Source of the DNA: Paramecium sonneborni
Lineage: Eukaryota > Ciliophora > Oligohymenophorea > Peniculida > Parameciidae
Assembly: GCA_905182985.1 (NCBI GenBank)
Contig: CAJJDN010000175.1
Coordinates: 1 to 64,000, forward strand
DNA length: 64,000 bases
Direction: 5' to 3'
The notes below the pieces were generated by a model. That model saw nothing but the letters and a program-made list of their open reading frames with translations, had not been told where the DNA came from and searched no databases. The position numbers and the translations under genes were made by a program. This document shows positions 24,981-38,087 of this stretch, piece after piece (position 1 is the first letter of the stretch; the number at the start of each line of letters is the position of its first letter).

Positions 24981-27900
24981 ATTAATAACAATGTTAATAC
25001 TTATGGTTAATTTTTAAACCCAAGGAAATTTAGATGATTCAGTTTGTTTTGTCATATTAAATCAATGATATCAAACTTATTTCCTGTTTTTATCTTATTA
25101 ATAATTATTTAATGTTTGTTTGGTTCCATCATTTTCAGTTTTTAGTAATAATTGTTGAAGCATATTATTTGCAGCATTTTATTACTTCTTCAATTTCTGG
25201 TGACGAAGGTATATATAATTCTATGATTTAGGGTGGTTAATAAAAAATCCCTATAATGGAGTCTCTGTTCATACATTTATTTGTGGAGGAACAATAATGT
25301 TTGGGGGATATCAGATATTTGGATGCTTTTCATCAACAAAAACTTCAATAATGAAATATTTTAGTCTGCCTCCTCATTATTAAGTGCTCATAGATATTTA
25401 CTTTTGGAAGTTAAATATTACAATATAATAAGGATTGATAATTGGCCAAGCAATCAATATTTTAATATAAGCATAGATTAATATACTCATTCTTGGTATT
25501 TTTTAGACAATACAGGAGGAACAAATATATGTGGTGGTTCTGGTACAGATTATAGTACAAGCTTCTACAATAATTATAATTAGCATACATTGAATTCAAT
25601 AATTGTTGAATTTATTGCAGATTGTGATAACACAGTATTTATTTATATTAGAGAGTTTTTAGAACTTTTGGGGTATAACTGATATTAGGATAACATTATA
25701 TGAATGTTACTTAGGATGTCAATTTTGTTTAGATTCAACTAATGATTGTATCTAGTGGATATTATGGAAATCTTATTTTGACTAATAAAATCTTGATAAT
25801 GGTTTGGAAGGATGGATTAAAAACAATAGATTTGGTTAATTTACCTATTCAACAAATGATTGTAAATATTTATATAATTAATAGTTTAATATAAAATGAT
25901 TATCTTAAATTAATGGGATTCAGCCATAAAATATCTTACAATACCAGATCATAGAACATTGATAATCCAATTTAGAATTGAAAATCTTTCAGTTGTACCA
26001 TTACGTGTAAGAGTATATATAAATGATGAATATAAATATGGGCTTGTAAGTTAAAACACGTATGTTGATTATAGAACTCCATAGATTGAAGATAATAAAA
26101 ATTCTATTAAATTAGAGATATATAGTGTAGATGGCTAAGTATGTATTCGTGAATTATAAATAATACTTCAAGGACCAATAAATTTACATTCCTGCTTTGA
26201 TGATAATTTGATACCTTTTGATGGTTGTTTTAATAATTAAGAATCATGTGTGGAGGGATGTTAATTTTGTATTAAAGCAGAATGTTTAATGTGTGATTCT
26301 AAATGGAATTTTAATCTAGAAAATAAAGATTGTCAACCATAATGTGGTGATTAATTTATTACAGGTAATGAATAATGTGATGATGGAAATGATATTCCCT
26401 ATGATGGATGTCATAAGTGTTACTTTTCTTGCCCTTTATAATGTATAAATTGTTTATTTGGCAAATGCTAAACTTGTACTTCAGATTATTAATATTTAAA
26501 TGGAATTTGTATTTAAAATTATTATAATTTACCTATTGACTCTTTAAATGAAGTCTAACTTCATATTAATTAATTATCAAATTATTAATTACCAATCTGT
26601 GGAGATGCTAAAGTTCAATAAAATGAACAATGTGATGATGGAAATAATTTCCCTAACGATGGTTGCTATAATTGCACTTTTTAATGTATTATTAATTGTT
26701 TGTTATGTAATTTTGGAGTTTGTTAAAATTGTATACCAAATTATGAATTGATTAACTATCAATGTTTAGATAAAAAAACACAATTTGAATCAGTTATTTG
26801 TGATACATCAGATGATTACTTGAATAAAAATTTTATTTTATAATATACTTTTAAAAGTAGTGATTTTGATAACTATTAACATGATCTTTGTGATATTGGG
26901 ATATAAAAAATTAATTATCAAATTGAAATTTAATAATTATCATGTAGCTTATTTTGCGAAACATGTTATTTTGGATAATGTAAGAAATGTAAAGCTGATC
27001 ACTTTCTTTTAAAAAATGAATGCTTTTCTTAAATCACAAAAGGTGTACTTTTATTTGAAGATGGAATTCATGAAAGTTATATTGAGATAGGATGTTATAA
27101 ATGTGGTAATAGTTGTTAGATTCAATGCCTGTAATGTTTAGATAATTCTTATTGTCTTTTTTGTATTTAGGGTTGGTCTCTTATGAATGGAATTTGCATT
27201 GAAAAATGTGGAGATAATTAAGTTGCTCTATATTCTTAAGAAGAATGTGATTCAAATTAAAATGATTGTTTAAATTGTAGATTGATATGTCCTGAAAATT
27301 GTAAATTTTGCATAAAGTCATAAGAATGTTTGATATGCAATGAATAATATATAATGATAAATAATAAATGTTAATAATCTTGTTTAACAGGATGTAAGAA
27401 ATGTATTGAAGGTATTTGTTATGATAATTGTCTAAATGGAGAATTAAATATTGATGGGATTTGTTATTCAATATGTGGAGATGGTATATAATAATAAAAA
27501 GAATAATGTGATGATGGTAATAGTATTTAATTTGATGGATGCTATAAATGTGAATATTCTTGTCCTCTTTACTGTTAAAATTGTTTTGAAGGAATTTGTT
27601 ATGAATGTTAGTCATACTTTTAATTGATTGATAATACATGTTATGATGGTTGTGGTAGTGGAATAAAGGCTTATAATGAAGAGTGTGATGATGGTAATAT
27701 CATTGAACTTGATGGTTGTTCTTCTACCTGTCAAATTGAACTTTAATATAAGTGTTAAGAAATCTCTTTTAGTTATTCTGATTGTTAATATTCTCCATCT
27801 CCTTACATGATAATCACATTTTTAAACTAAACTTATAATAAGTACTATCTTGAAATAACATTCTCTTAAGCCATATATTTTAATGAGAATTATCTATTGT

Positions 27901-29345
27901 AAACTCTTTTTAATTTTAGCATCGATCAATTATCTATTACTGATTATTCAATCAAATTATAATCCAACTATTAACCACTAATCAATTCAATTCTACACTT
28001 TGTATTTTCAATTGAAATTTAGTTCTTTAATTCTACTAATAGTAGCCTTATTAATCTTAATATTCAACTTAATAATTAAGCATTTAATTAAGAGGATATA
28101 GAATTACTCAATCCATCACAATAAATATTTCTAAAGTAATCTCTCTCTATGAGTTAATCTGATATACAAAAAACAATATAACTCACTTAATCATAAGAAA
28201 TTATGATTATAACTTAAGGAATTGCTGGAGTTTTTGTTTTAATCTCTGGCAATTTTCAAATCTTTGTTGAAATTTTAGATAACCTCTAATACCAATCATA
28301 TTTTAAATATATCAATATCATTTATCCAGAAAATCTTTACATTTTTTTTGAATCCACTACTTTAATAAGCATACTTCCAATTTTTCATTATTTTAACATT
28401 GATCATCTTTATTCATAATTTTTGTTTTAAGACTTTATTGAGTCTTATGCTAAATTAAAATTTTACAATCTAAATGCTCATTTAATAACTAATTTAGAAT
28501 TTTTTTTCATTTAAGTTATATCAACTATTTTATTTGTAGTTATATTAAAAACTGTTACTTACATTAGCTTTAAAATAATTTATAAAATATAAACTTAACA
28601 TTTATTAGTTTTAAAACTCAGAAGTTTCAAATCTAAATAACTTATACTCGTACTCAATTGGATTTATAATTTTTTTCATCAGATTTAGGTTTTTATCTAT
28701 GAATTTTATCAAAATGGTTTAATAGATTTACTATTGGCCAATGCCTGGGATTTATTATTTAAAGCGTTTTTATAATTAGAATCTTCCTAATATTAAGATG
28801 TAATTTCACTAATTTAAATAGCATTGTCTTATATTATTCTGGCTGCCTCAGCTACATTTATAACTTATTCTATTAAGCGTTTCTATTCAAAAAAAGAATA
28901 TAAAATAAATTATAAATATAAGGCTGTTTATTTACTTAAATAGTTTTTATTTTGCTATTTCTTAATTTGTTATCAAAGTAATTAAGTGATATAATTATTA
29001 TTGTTAACAACAACAAATATGATTTATTTGATAGCACTAATTTTTATAGAATTTAATTTACAAAAATTAGATAAAATATAACTCGTTATTTTAGAAATTT
29101 CAATACTTTCATTTATGTTTTCCTCTATATTTCATCTATAAGATTACAGATATTTAATTAGTGAAGAAAATAAAATCCTTTTAGGTTTTGCATAAATTTA
29201 TTTGTTGATTTCCAGTTTACTTGGAATTTTCATTAAATAGATTATAATGATTTATTAATTAATTAAAAAAAGATGCCTTAAAAAGAGAAAAAGAAATTCT
29301 GTTTTCAAAAAGGCTACTCACTTAATTTTTGAAGCTGTTATGTGA
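24913..29345 (+). CDS. cysteine-rich CDDGN-repeat membrane protein
   Basis: A surface protein of about 1,430 residues. A short N-terminal hydrophobic stretch (SLITMLILMVNF) could be a signal peptide. Next comes an ectodomain typical of ciliate families (TIMFGGYQIFG, YFSLPPHYQV, GGTNICGGSGTDY, ITDIRITLYECYLGC). A Cys-rich region follows with four QCDDGN...DGC repeats (near 26370, 26630, 27510 and 27680), each leading into furin-like CxxC modules. From about 27780 to the TGA at 29343-29345 the protein is hydrophobic with several membrane helices and ends in a basic tail (KKRCLKKRKRNSVF). Good frame-restoring introns: 25410-25432 (23 nt), 25862-25884 (23 nt), and GTA...TAG near 25211-25233. The first 300 bases and the join near 25624-25651 are less certain. 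Function probably surface sensing or channel-like; not established. Confidence 0.8.
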
Positions 29346-30781
29346 TAAATTTAAATTATAAATTATTATTAATTCTATTGTTAATTATTATTAATTATAT
29401 TTTTTTATAAAAAAGTTCTCAAAATAATTAAATTTATTTTATTGGAAAATTTTGGTACATTCGGTTTGTGGAAGAAAATTCTTTTATTTGTAATTATAAT
29501 TAAATTAAAAAGCGCTTTAATAAAAGCACCATATTTTTTTATTAAATTTCAATTTTTTTCTAATTTAAATTTTTCAAATCTTCTCAGCATTTCAAACTTT
29601 CTAGTTCTACATCCTCTTAAAAATGAAAACACTATCATATTTGTTTCAAATATAAATCTATAGAAAATTGTTTATTCAATTTTAAATAAAATTTTTAATA
29701 TTCAAATTTTAAATTTTTGGATAGTTTTTTATAACATTTCCACTTTAGCTTTTGACTCTTAATATTTTCTTAAAACCTAAAATTTAGGCATTTAAGAAAA
29801 TTATGATTTTTCAGGAATAATCTTTGAGATATTGATTTTAAATGTTTATTTTCTTATCTGATGGAATCTAAGTTTGTTTTTGAAACATTTTTAATTAAGA
29901 TTTACTTCCTCAAACATTTCTTCTTGATTTTTATGTTTATGTTAATAAGAAATGAATCACAGAAAAAAGAATTGACTATATCTTATTAGTATAGACGATA
30001 TTATAAAAAAATTTATTTATTTTGATCTGATCTGTTATTAAAATGGATCATCTTGTAAAATATAATATTCAATTCACTATAATTCGCTTCATTTTAAGGT
30101 TTAAAATTTAGAATCTCTTTAAAATGAACTTCATCTTTCTATCAGTAAAATATATACATTGCTTTTGTTAAAAGTTCTTATAAGATTAATACAATTATAT
30201 TATTCTAAAAAATGAGTTTTAATTGAACAATTAATATATTACTAATATATCGATATCTTAATTATTTGTTGTTAATTAGTCTTTTTTAAATAATCAAAGA
30301 TAGCTGATATATATCGATAAAATCTTTAAATAATTATAATTTTTATGGAAATTTATTTTTAAGGATTTTTAGGATTTATATAAAAAAGTTAACATAATTT
30401 GTTTTAAATCGCCGAACAAGGTCAAATTAAATGTTTATAAAATTCTCTAAAACTATTGAAATTGTAATTCTACAAACTTTTTTTAGTACTATTAATAGAA
30501 ATTAATAAACAAAAGTAGTAAAATTACAATTTTCATCTCTTCTTATTCTTTAAATACCTCTTAACTTGATTTATGAAAACATGATTTCCTCAAAAGATAT
30601 TAAACCTATTTTTCGATAATATTTATCTTAATGATGATCATTATGATTAATATTGTGTCTGGCAATATTATTGTTTCTTAAATTGAATAATTATTAATTA
30701 AATCTATATAATATTTTATTTCAGAGATTTGTTCAGAAAAATATTGAAAAGTGAAAGTAAAATAAATAATATCATAATTGA
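29346..30781. other. AT-rich stretch, no supported gene
   Basis: Only short hydrophobic frames with Phe/Leu/Ile bias, expected from AT-rich sequence with one stop codon. Nothing supported. Confidence 0.4.
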
Positions 30782-31051
30782 ATAATCTATATTTAATAAG
30801 ATAAGGATAATAAAGAATATAGGGATATTGAAAATTATGTTATGAATAAAATAAAGAATGATATTTAACATCATCAGGCCATATTTTTAAGTATTAATCT
30901 AATTCTTGAATATGATTAATTATCAGGAAGACAAGATTAAGGTTAAATGATGAATGAACTGAAATAAATTTAAGAATATTTAGAAAAGATTCCAAAAATT
31001 CTTAAATAACATCAAATAACTCAATTATATTTAGAATCAAATATATGCTGA
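30782..31051 (+). CDS. gene fragment, hypothetical
   Basis: An 89-codon frame between two TGAs with good protein composition: DKDNKEYRDIENYVMNKIKN, HHQAIFLSINLILEYDQL, then MNELKQIQEYLEKIPKIL. It predicts amphipathic helices. Met appears only inside the frame, so it may be an exon or a relic. Chance cannot be excluded. Confidence 0.35.
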
Positions 31052-32219
31052 ACCTAATAATTAATAATATTCATTCATTAATGACCATCAAAGGCAATTT
31101 AAAAAAAAAAAATCTTGATAGTTCTGATTGTCTTTTTTTTTTAAGGAATTTATGTTTATGATTGTGAATCTTTTTTAATTGAATGGTTTTATAAATTTAT
31201 TTTACTGTTTAAAGGACATCATTCTTATTGACCTTCTTATTATTGTGCTTTTTTCTCCATCATAGGCTGTAATTATTGAAATTTTACTTATTAATGTTGA
31301 AAGTGTTTATTTGAGAGTCTACTTTATCAGGACTTAAAAAATCTTATTTTTTACTCATTTAAAACTGAGAAGCTTTTTATATAAAATGATCTTTTCAAAA
31401 AAAGATTTATTAATAAAATCATTCACAATTTCATGAGATTCAAAAAGATTCAAATTCATATAATTTATAGTTTTTCTGATATTATTAAGAGTTTACTTCA
31501 TATTTTCCCTAAACTCTCAATCTTCTATATTATCTTAAAACACTGAATACAATCTATAAAAAACATTTAAAGGGAAAGCATATTCTAATTACTCATATCC
31601 ATTTTCTTAAGTTTAAGTAATAATTTTTAAAAAGTTCTTCATTTATTATTTTGCTTTAAGTAATTCTGATTAATAAGTAAACATGTGTTTTATAACTTAA
31701 AAGTATTAAGATTAAGGCTATTAGTTTAATTTTTTTATTTTTAATATATTAAAATTCCAAGATTATATGATTTCGTTAATTTTCATCTGATCCATAAATA
31801 ATTCATAAGCTACTTACAGAAAATTCAATATTGATATATCATTTTAATCTAGAAATTAACATTAGCATCTAAAAGAAAATTGATAACATAAATTTATGTA
31901 AATTCTTAATTTAATGAAGAATCTTTTGGATTTTTACTAACAGTTCTCGGCAATTTTTTTAAATATTCTCTATTTTTGTTTATATATTGTAATTTGTTAT
32001 TAAATTCTTAATTAAATTTTTAAGACATAAATGATTACCTTAATTAAAATAGAACCTAAAAATGTTATTATTAGGAAATATCTGATGATTTTAAACTAAA
32101 AATTATAAATTGTCTATTTGTTATTTAAATTCTTATTTAATTAATGGTGGATTCAATTTAATTAATTCCATAAGAAATTAAAAATCTTATTTTTACTCTC
32201 TATCTGGGAAATAATTATG
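31052..32219. other. AT-rich stretch, possible minus-strand relics
   Basis: Includes a T-run near 31130-31142. Short minus-strand peptides may be the decayed continuation of the P-loop relic to the right, but none is clear enough to call. Confidence 0.35.
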
Positions 32220-32770
32220 GTTATCAATCAATTAACAAAAATTACTTTAAAATTTTTCAATTATGAAAGATAATTATCAAATTATTGAAAAATTGCAATT
32301 TATAAATTAGCATCTTAATCATATTGCTCTTAGATTATAAAAGGTTTCATTTCTTTTTATGTTATTGAATATTCTTCATTTATAAATGTTATTTTTTGAC
32401 AATCTTTATTAGTATCTAATTTAAATTATTGATTATTTCTTATAAAACATAATTTTCTGAAAATTCTTAAAATTCTATAATTCGATCTTGATCATATTTT
32501 CCTAATTCTATAATTTTATCACTTTATATTTTTAATAATGTATTCTCATTATTAAAGGTTCTGTAAAATGCATTTTTATATTATTTACTTTATATAATAA
32601 ATTAATGGAAGTACTCTTACGCGATTGTGGATTTCCAATAAATATTGGTAATTTATTCTAATTTGGGATTTCAATTTCAAAAAGAATTCTAATTTCTGTT
32701 AATATATTTTAAATTAAAATTTTTCCTTCATTTTTTATCCTCTAAATAAAATAATGATTAGGTAATTACT
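32220..32770 (-). pseudogene. decayed P-loop NTPase-like gene A
   Basis: Read right to left: LPNHYFIQRIKNEGKILIQ, then IPNQNKLPIFIGNPQSRKST, a Walker A-like loop (near 32610-32640) preceded by a hydrophobic strand as in dynamin/GBP-type GTPases, then LLYKVNN. The frame then changes. Further left, SDKIIELGKYDQDRIIEF, FINEEYSITQKEMKPFI and LSQLKNFKVIFVN sit in different frames with TGAs between. The invariant Gly before Lys in Walker A is Arg here. Pseudogene by its breaks; the GTPase assignment is inferred from the loop and its context. Confidence 0.45.
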
Positions 32771-32959
32771 TTCAAAAATTTTTGTCTAGTTAAGACTTTG
32801 GGTTTTATTGTTCTTTTTAGAGTGATTCTTCTAAAATTTGCAACTATTTATGAGATTTTATTCTATTAACTATAAAACTAATAATAATAATTTGGATAAT
32901 TCAAAATCATTTTTCTATCTCATTTTGTTTTTTCTTAAAGGTTCTTTTCATACAAATCT

Positions 32960-34290
32960 ATTGGGCAAATTTATTCAATGATTGGAATTTGTATTTGCAA
33001 GGTCATTAAAGTATTTTTAGTCACCTTTATCAAATTTTCTATTATTATCAATGTTATAGACATATATTTTTCTTCTATAATATTCAAAATTGGTTTTGAA
33101 ATGTAAATCTGCATGTTTTAAATCTAGTGGTGTTTTACATTCTTTACAAAGCATTGAATCATATTTAAATAAATCAAAGAAACCTTAATTTGGGATTTTT
33201 CTAACAATATTAGAATTCCATTATATAAATTTCTATAGTTATATCTATTTGCTAAAACTTACCATCTTACATTTTGTAAATTCTATTTTAATCATCTTAT
33301 ATATTTTATTTTTTATTTTCAATATCATTTGTAATTGGAATATTTTAAAAATTAATTACTTATTAATCCATTTAATTTCTTAATTTAAATTTTTATTCAT
33401 CTCTTTTTGTTTATTCAACCCATTTAATTAGATTCTTTTCTTCTTATTTATAAAGAAATTAATACAAGATCTCCATAAAGCTTTATGCTATTCAATTATT
33501 GTCTATTTTTATAACCACAAAGCTGAGGATATATAATCAAAATAAGGTTTTACATAGAATTACCATAACTTAAAGATATGTCTAGCAGGTAATAATTTTG
33601 ATAAAAATTTTGCCCTCCAACTATTCTTTTTTACTATTTTTTTCATTATATTATAATAAGGTTTAAGACTTCCTCTAACATTTAACCAAACAACTAAGTA
33701 TTTATAAGATTAAACCCAATTGCAACCCAATTTAGTTAAGTCTTAATTTTTTGTCTATGATAGAAAATTTGTTTTCTTTAAATTAATTTTAAAATTAAAT
33801 TCTTATCATGGAAAACTTTAAAAGCATTACTTGAGGCCCATGAGTTATTCAAAAATACAACATCATCGGTAAGCATTTGATAGAGTTTTACCTTTTACTT
33901 ATTTTCTTTATAGGAATCTTTTTACTTCTTAAAAATGAATTTAAGTACCCATACCTTGTAAAAATCCAATTTATTCAGGATTTATATAGTAATTTTCATA
34001 TCCTTTAAGCCTTTCTTCCTAGAAAAGCTCAATCATTTTTATAACATGAGACATAACTACTATAGGTCTAATCTATTCTTTATTTGGAATATTTGGACTT
34101 ATTTTACTTATAGGTATTAATCTCATTTACATTGTAAATCTGTATTTATTTAATTCTTAAATATTCATAAAAGAAAAATCTTATCTATTATTTTATTCCC
34201 ATAATTCTCTTATTATTTATAAATGAGTTCAATCATAAGATATTGTTTTATTATAATATTCATATTTATCTCCACGAAGTGGCCATTTGT
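32960..34290 (-). mobile_element. relic of a LINE-type retrotransposon (reverse transcriptase)
   Basis: On the minus strand the order is that of a non-LTR reverse transcriptase. RLIPISKISPNIPNKEQIRP lies near 34080-34140 (finger motif before the palm). EQIGFLQGMGTQIHF follows. TDDVVFL (near 33858-33875) stands where the catalytic F/YxDD should be. SYKYLVVWLNVRGSLKP (near 33660-33709) is the post-palm KYLG-like motif. The C-terminal zinc finger CKECKTPLDLKHADLHF lies near 33090-33155. The segments sit in different frames with several TGAs. Only about 30 codons separate GTQ from TDD, so the usual motif A region is missing. No terminal poly(A) or target-site duplication was identified. It is dead. 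Confidence 0.75.
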
Positions 34291-34301
34291 ATTTAAATTA
34301 T

Positions 34302-35159
34302 TCATTTTCTTTACTCCCTAAATTTTTCTTATGTTGTTGCTGATAAATCTGGTATTTCTATTCCTTCAAAACCATCTTATCCTATATCATTTAAATCAAT
34401 TTAATTTTAATATTACCATTATCTTTTTGAATCTTTATCTAATATTTGAGATATTAAACATAATTAATTAACACATTCTGAGTTTATTTATTTATAATCC
34501 GTAATAGATTAGTTGTGTTCAACATTTAATATATTTACTATCATTCCTGCTTTCTATTTTTCTATTCCACTAGTATGTTTTATTATTTAATAAAATTCTT
34601 TTCTATTTTTATTATAAAACTAATATTCTTATTCTTAAGCATAATATTTAAATCTAAATTACTTTGAAATAAATTTTAATCGAATAATCAAGTTTTCTAT
34701 AATATTCTTTATTATCTTGATCAAACCTTGCAACAATAGCTAAAATAACTTTTTATAATTTCTTAAGATTTCTAATAATTAAATTTAAGAAATAATATCT
34801 TCTATCTGAGAAAAATTATCATCAAATCCAGGAGTATCAATAATATCTATGCATTCACCTTATTAATTTTAATTTTTGTATTCGTAATTATAAACATTAG
34901 GAGTATGAGTACAGGATTCTCCTTCTAATCCAATTAATGTCTTTACTCCACTTTCTAATTCTATATATAATTATCCATCTTCATTCTAACTTTATTCATC
35001 GCCTCTTAAAATATGAAATATAGTCGATTTCCTTATTCTTGTTTTCCCTAATAATATTAATGTGCCACCTTAAAAATTAAGATGAAGACCATTAAAATAA
35101 TTTTATCATGGCTTAATAAACTCATTTAATGAATTTTTAGTATCTACTTCTTTATCCAT
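34302..35159 (-). pseudogene. P-loop NTPase-like gene B, interrupted
   Basis: ATG 35159-35157 begins MDKEVDTKNSLNEFIKP and meets TGA (plus-strand tca 35106-35108). The same frame then runs openly to TGA 34304-34302: GGTLILLGKTRIRKSTIFHI has the position and flanks of a Walker A loop, and ECIDIIDTPGFDDNFSQI is a clear DxxG-type switch/Walker B motif of the AIG1/septin-like GTPase class. A Lys/Gln-rich region follows. The expected Gly of GKS/T is Arg. The lone early TGA could be a nonsense mutation or lie in an unrecognised intron. The LINE relic begins directly downstream. Confidence 0.55.
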
Positions 35160-35909
35160 CTAAATTCTATATTAATTATTATTCTAATTCTATTAAATTT
35201 AAAATATATATATATTATTGTTTTTGTAATATTATTTAAATATTAAGTTATAATAAAATTATTTAATTAACAAGAAAAGTGGTAAGAAGTAAAAAATCCA
35301 TAAGATTAAATTATGATTCAAGAATTTTGAAAATTTTCATATTAATATGCCATCGAAAGATTTTCGATCATCATCATTTGATTAATACAAGAATATTTAA
35401 AAATTACATACTATATTTTTATTCTAATTTAGATTATTCTTTTCTAATATGATAAGCTTTACGAAATATATAAATCTAAAAATATATAAAATCTAAGTTT
35501 ATATTCAAATTATTCATAATAATTTAACATATTTCGTATTATGAATTATTAAGCGATAAAGAAGGCTAAATTAAGCTGAAATAAGAAATTTAGACAATTT
35601 ATTATTAATGAGCTTGTTATTTAATGAATTATTACCTATATTTAATTTTGAATAGATTTAATGATAATTATAAATAAATAATATAAATAAATGAAATATT
35701 CATGATAGAAAAAGAAGCAAGTATGAACAAGCTTAAATAATCAAATATTTAAAAATAAGGAATCAGATTTAGGTGGTAAAATTGCAAAGTTAAAAATTTA
35801 TAAATTATTCTTTTAAACTTAAGTAATTAAAAATATGAAAATTCCATTATTCAAAATAAAAAAATGAATTATGATTTTTTAAATGTTTTAGAATAAATAA
35901 TATAAAATA
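35160..35909. other. AT-rich spacer
   Basis: Space between two minus-strand genes. No frame supported; presumably holds the promoter of gene B and the 3' end signals of neighbours. Confidence 0.45.
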
Positions 35910-37028
35910 TCAAATTTCTTTATCTTCTCCTTAAACTAAAATTTAGATATTATTTTATTTTTAATCCCATGTTATTAAAAATTCTCCATCATCACTCATT
36001 GTACCATAAAGGTTCATAGTACCATAATCTATTGCTTATTCTAAATAACATTGAAAATCAGAATTTATTTTAGAGAATATGAATTTAATTAAGTTTACAA
36101 AACAACCATTTTTAGTTAAAAGTAGATTAGCTTAAGTAGAATATACTTAAGGAAAATAAGGTCTACAAGCTTAATTACCACCTTAAACTAAAATAGTTTT
36201 TTATTTTAAATACAAATTTTTTTGTGAATTGTATACATAAATATGAATATGAGATGATCCTTACAATTAAAAAGCTGTTTCTATTGGTTAAAATGTAAAA
36301 ATATGATTATTTATAAAACTTATTCTATATCCCCATTAATCGACTTAAATCTTTTATTTTATATTCCATTAAGATTAAGTAGAACCTTCAATGATTAATA
36401 TTAAAAAATCACTAGCACAAGATAGTAATTTAGTACCTTCTTAATTAATTGATAATCCAAATACTGTAGAAGAATGTTCATTAATTGTCTATGAACATGT
36501 CCATATAAGAGATTGTTAAGTTTAGCTTTTTGTCCAAAATTTAATTGTTTTATCATAAGACCCACTTATAATAAGATCTTCTGTAGGAGTAAGTAAAATT
36601 AAACAGGAAATACAATTTGTATGTTCTCTTAATTTAAATTAAGCAATCCATTGTGTTGGTATAATAAATTATGAAGTATTAATAGGTGACCAAATAATAA
36701 TTGTATTATCATCTGAACCTGAAATAAATGAATTTATCATTGAGGTAGATTTTTTGAAAAAATTTAAAGTAGACACAAAATCTGAATGTTTATCTTTTAG
36801 TAGCTAAATTAATCTAATAGATGCTGTTATTCTTATTGTTGGATAAGCTTCTGATGAAGAAATGAGTGGTAAAATTATCTAAAATACTTTTATATTAGAT
36901 TCACATGCTGCAACCATAATACTATTATCATGATTGATAGCTATTGCTCGACATAATTCCAAATATCTATTAGGAAACAATTCTCGATAGAAATATTTAT
37001 TAAATTTACAGGCTTATTGTTATTTCAT
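35910..37028 (-). CDS. WD40-repeat protein
   Basis: A 372-residue intron-free frame from ATG 37028-37026 to TGA 35912-35910. It begins MKQQQACKFNKYFY. WD40 blades are visible: AIAINHDNSIMVAACESNIK, SFISGSDDNTIIIWSP, CISCLILLTPTEDLIISGS followed by YDKTIKFW, VFGLSINQEGTKLLSC, and GTMSDDGEFLITWD at the end. Enough blades for one propeller, hence a likely cytosolic protein-interaction scaffold. It lacks the N-terminal Cys-rich head of the related pseudogene to its right, so it may be a shorter family member. Partner unknown. Confidence 0.85.
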
Positions 37029-38087
37029 TTATGATTATATCAAAAATATGCATTTATTAAATAATTATTTCCAATCTACATAGAATCAATATAAATTATA
37101 AAATTTATTAAGCTTCAATAAACAAATAGATGAATGAAATTTAATATAATTATTAATCATTATCAATTATATTTTATTTCAATTATCAATATTCTCTTTA
37201 AATATTTAACTTCAAAAATATTCCTATATATTATTCAATTAAATTTCAGAATTTAATAAATTTTTGTCTCTCATAATGTATTGAAAAAAGATAATATTAT
37301 CAAAATTACTTAAAAATTAAAATATCTTTTTATTATTGCCTAATATACGAGTATTATAGAAACTAGAGTTTGCATTAAAAATTGGTATTTAGAGAACTCA
37401 CTTCAAAAAAATAAATGTCCTTGTATGAACTTTAACTTTATATAAATAAAATATTTAACTTCTCTCATATTGAATTGAATCATTTATATTGATGAATATT
37501 AATAAGATTGGTATTAGATGAGAAGACATCTATTATGAGATGAAGAAAGATATTCAAAATAATTATGATAATTAAATTATTGAATTTAATCATATTTTAC
37601 TTTATGTAAGGAAAATAATTATTTAATTATATTAATAAAAATTATTAAAATATTAAGATGGGTGTTATTAAATTTTTTCTATCTATTGGAGAGATGATCT
37701 GATTATAATCAAATTAATATCAGATAACAATAATCTTTGGAGTATAATTTTAAAGCATTGATCAAATCAAGTTGAAAATTGAGTATTATTTCTTAACATA
37801 GATAAAAGTTCAATATTTTTTAATTTGGATATTATGATCCTGAAAAAAAAGATCAGGTAGAAATTTAATTTTTGATTAATATTCTCGTCTACTAAATTAT
37901 TTAATAGATTATATATAATTTACAATATTTACAAAGTATCTTAACTCCTCCACTTTAAAGTTGTTTTAATAAACTCTGGTTTATGGTCTGGGCTTCTTGT
38001 TTTTAATAGTTATATATTTTAACAAGCTATTTCTTTCGAATCTGTTTTTTAAGATTTATATTTATTGGAAATCACAATTGAATTCAA
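37029..38087. other. AT-rich spacer
   Basis: No supported gene. A small hairpin (cctga ... tcagg around an A-run) lies near 37840-37858. Confidence 0.4.

Noticed and set aside
27181..27639. 152-residue minus-strand frame rich in His, Tyr and Ile
   Set aside because: It is the mirror of the Cys-rich CDDGN region of the plus-strand surface gene; its composition is what reverse reading of TGT/GAT/AAT codons gives.
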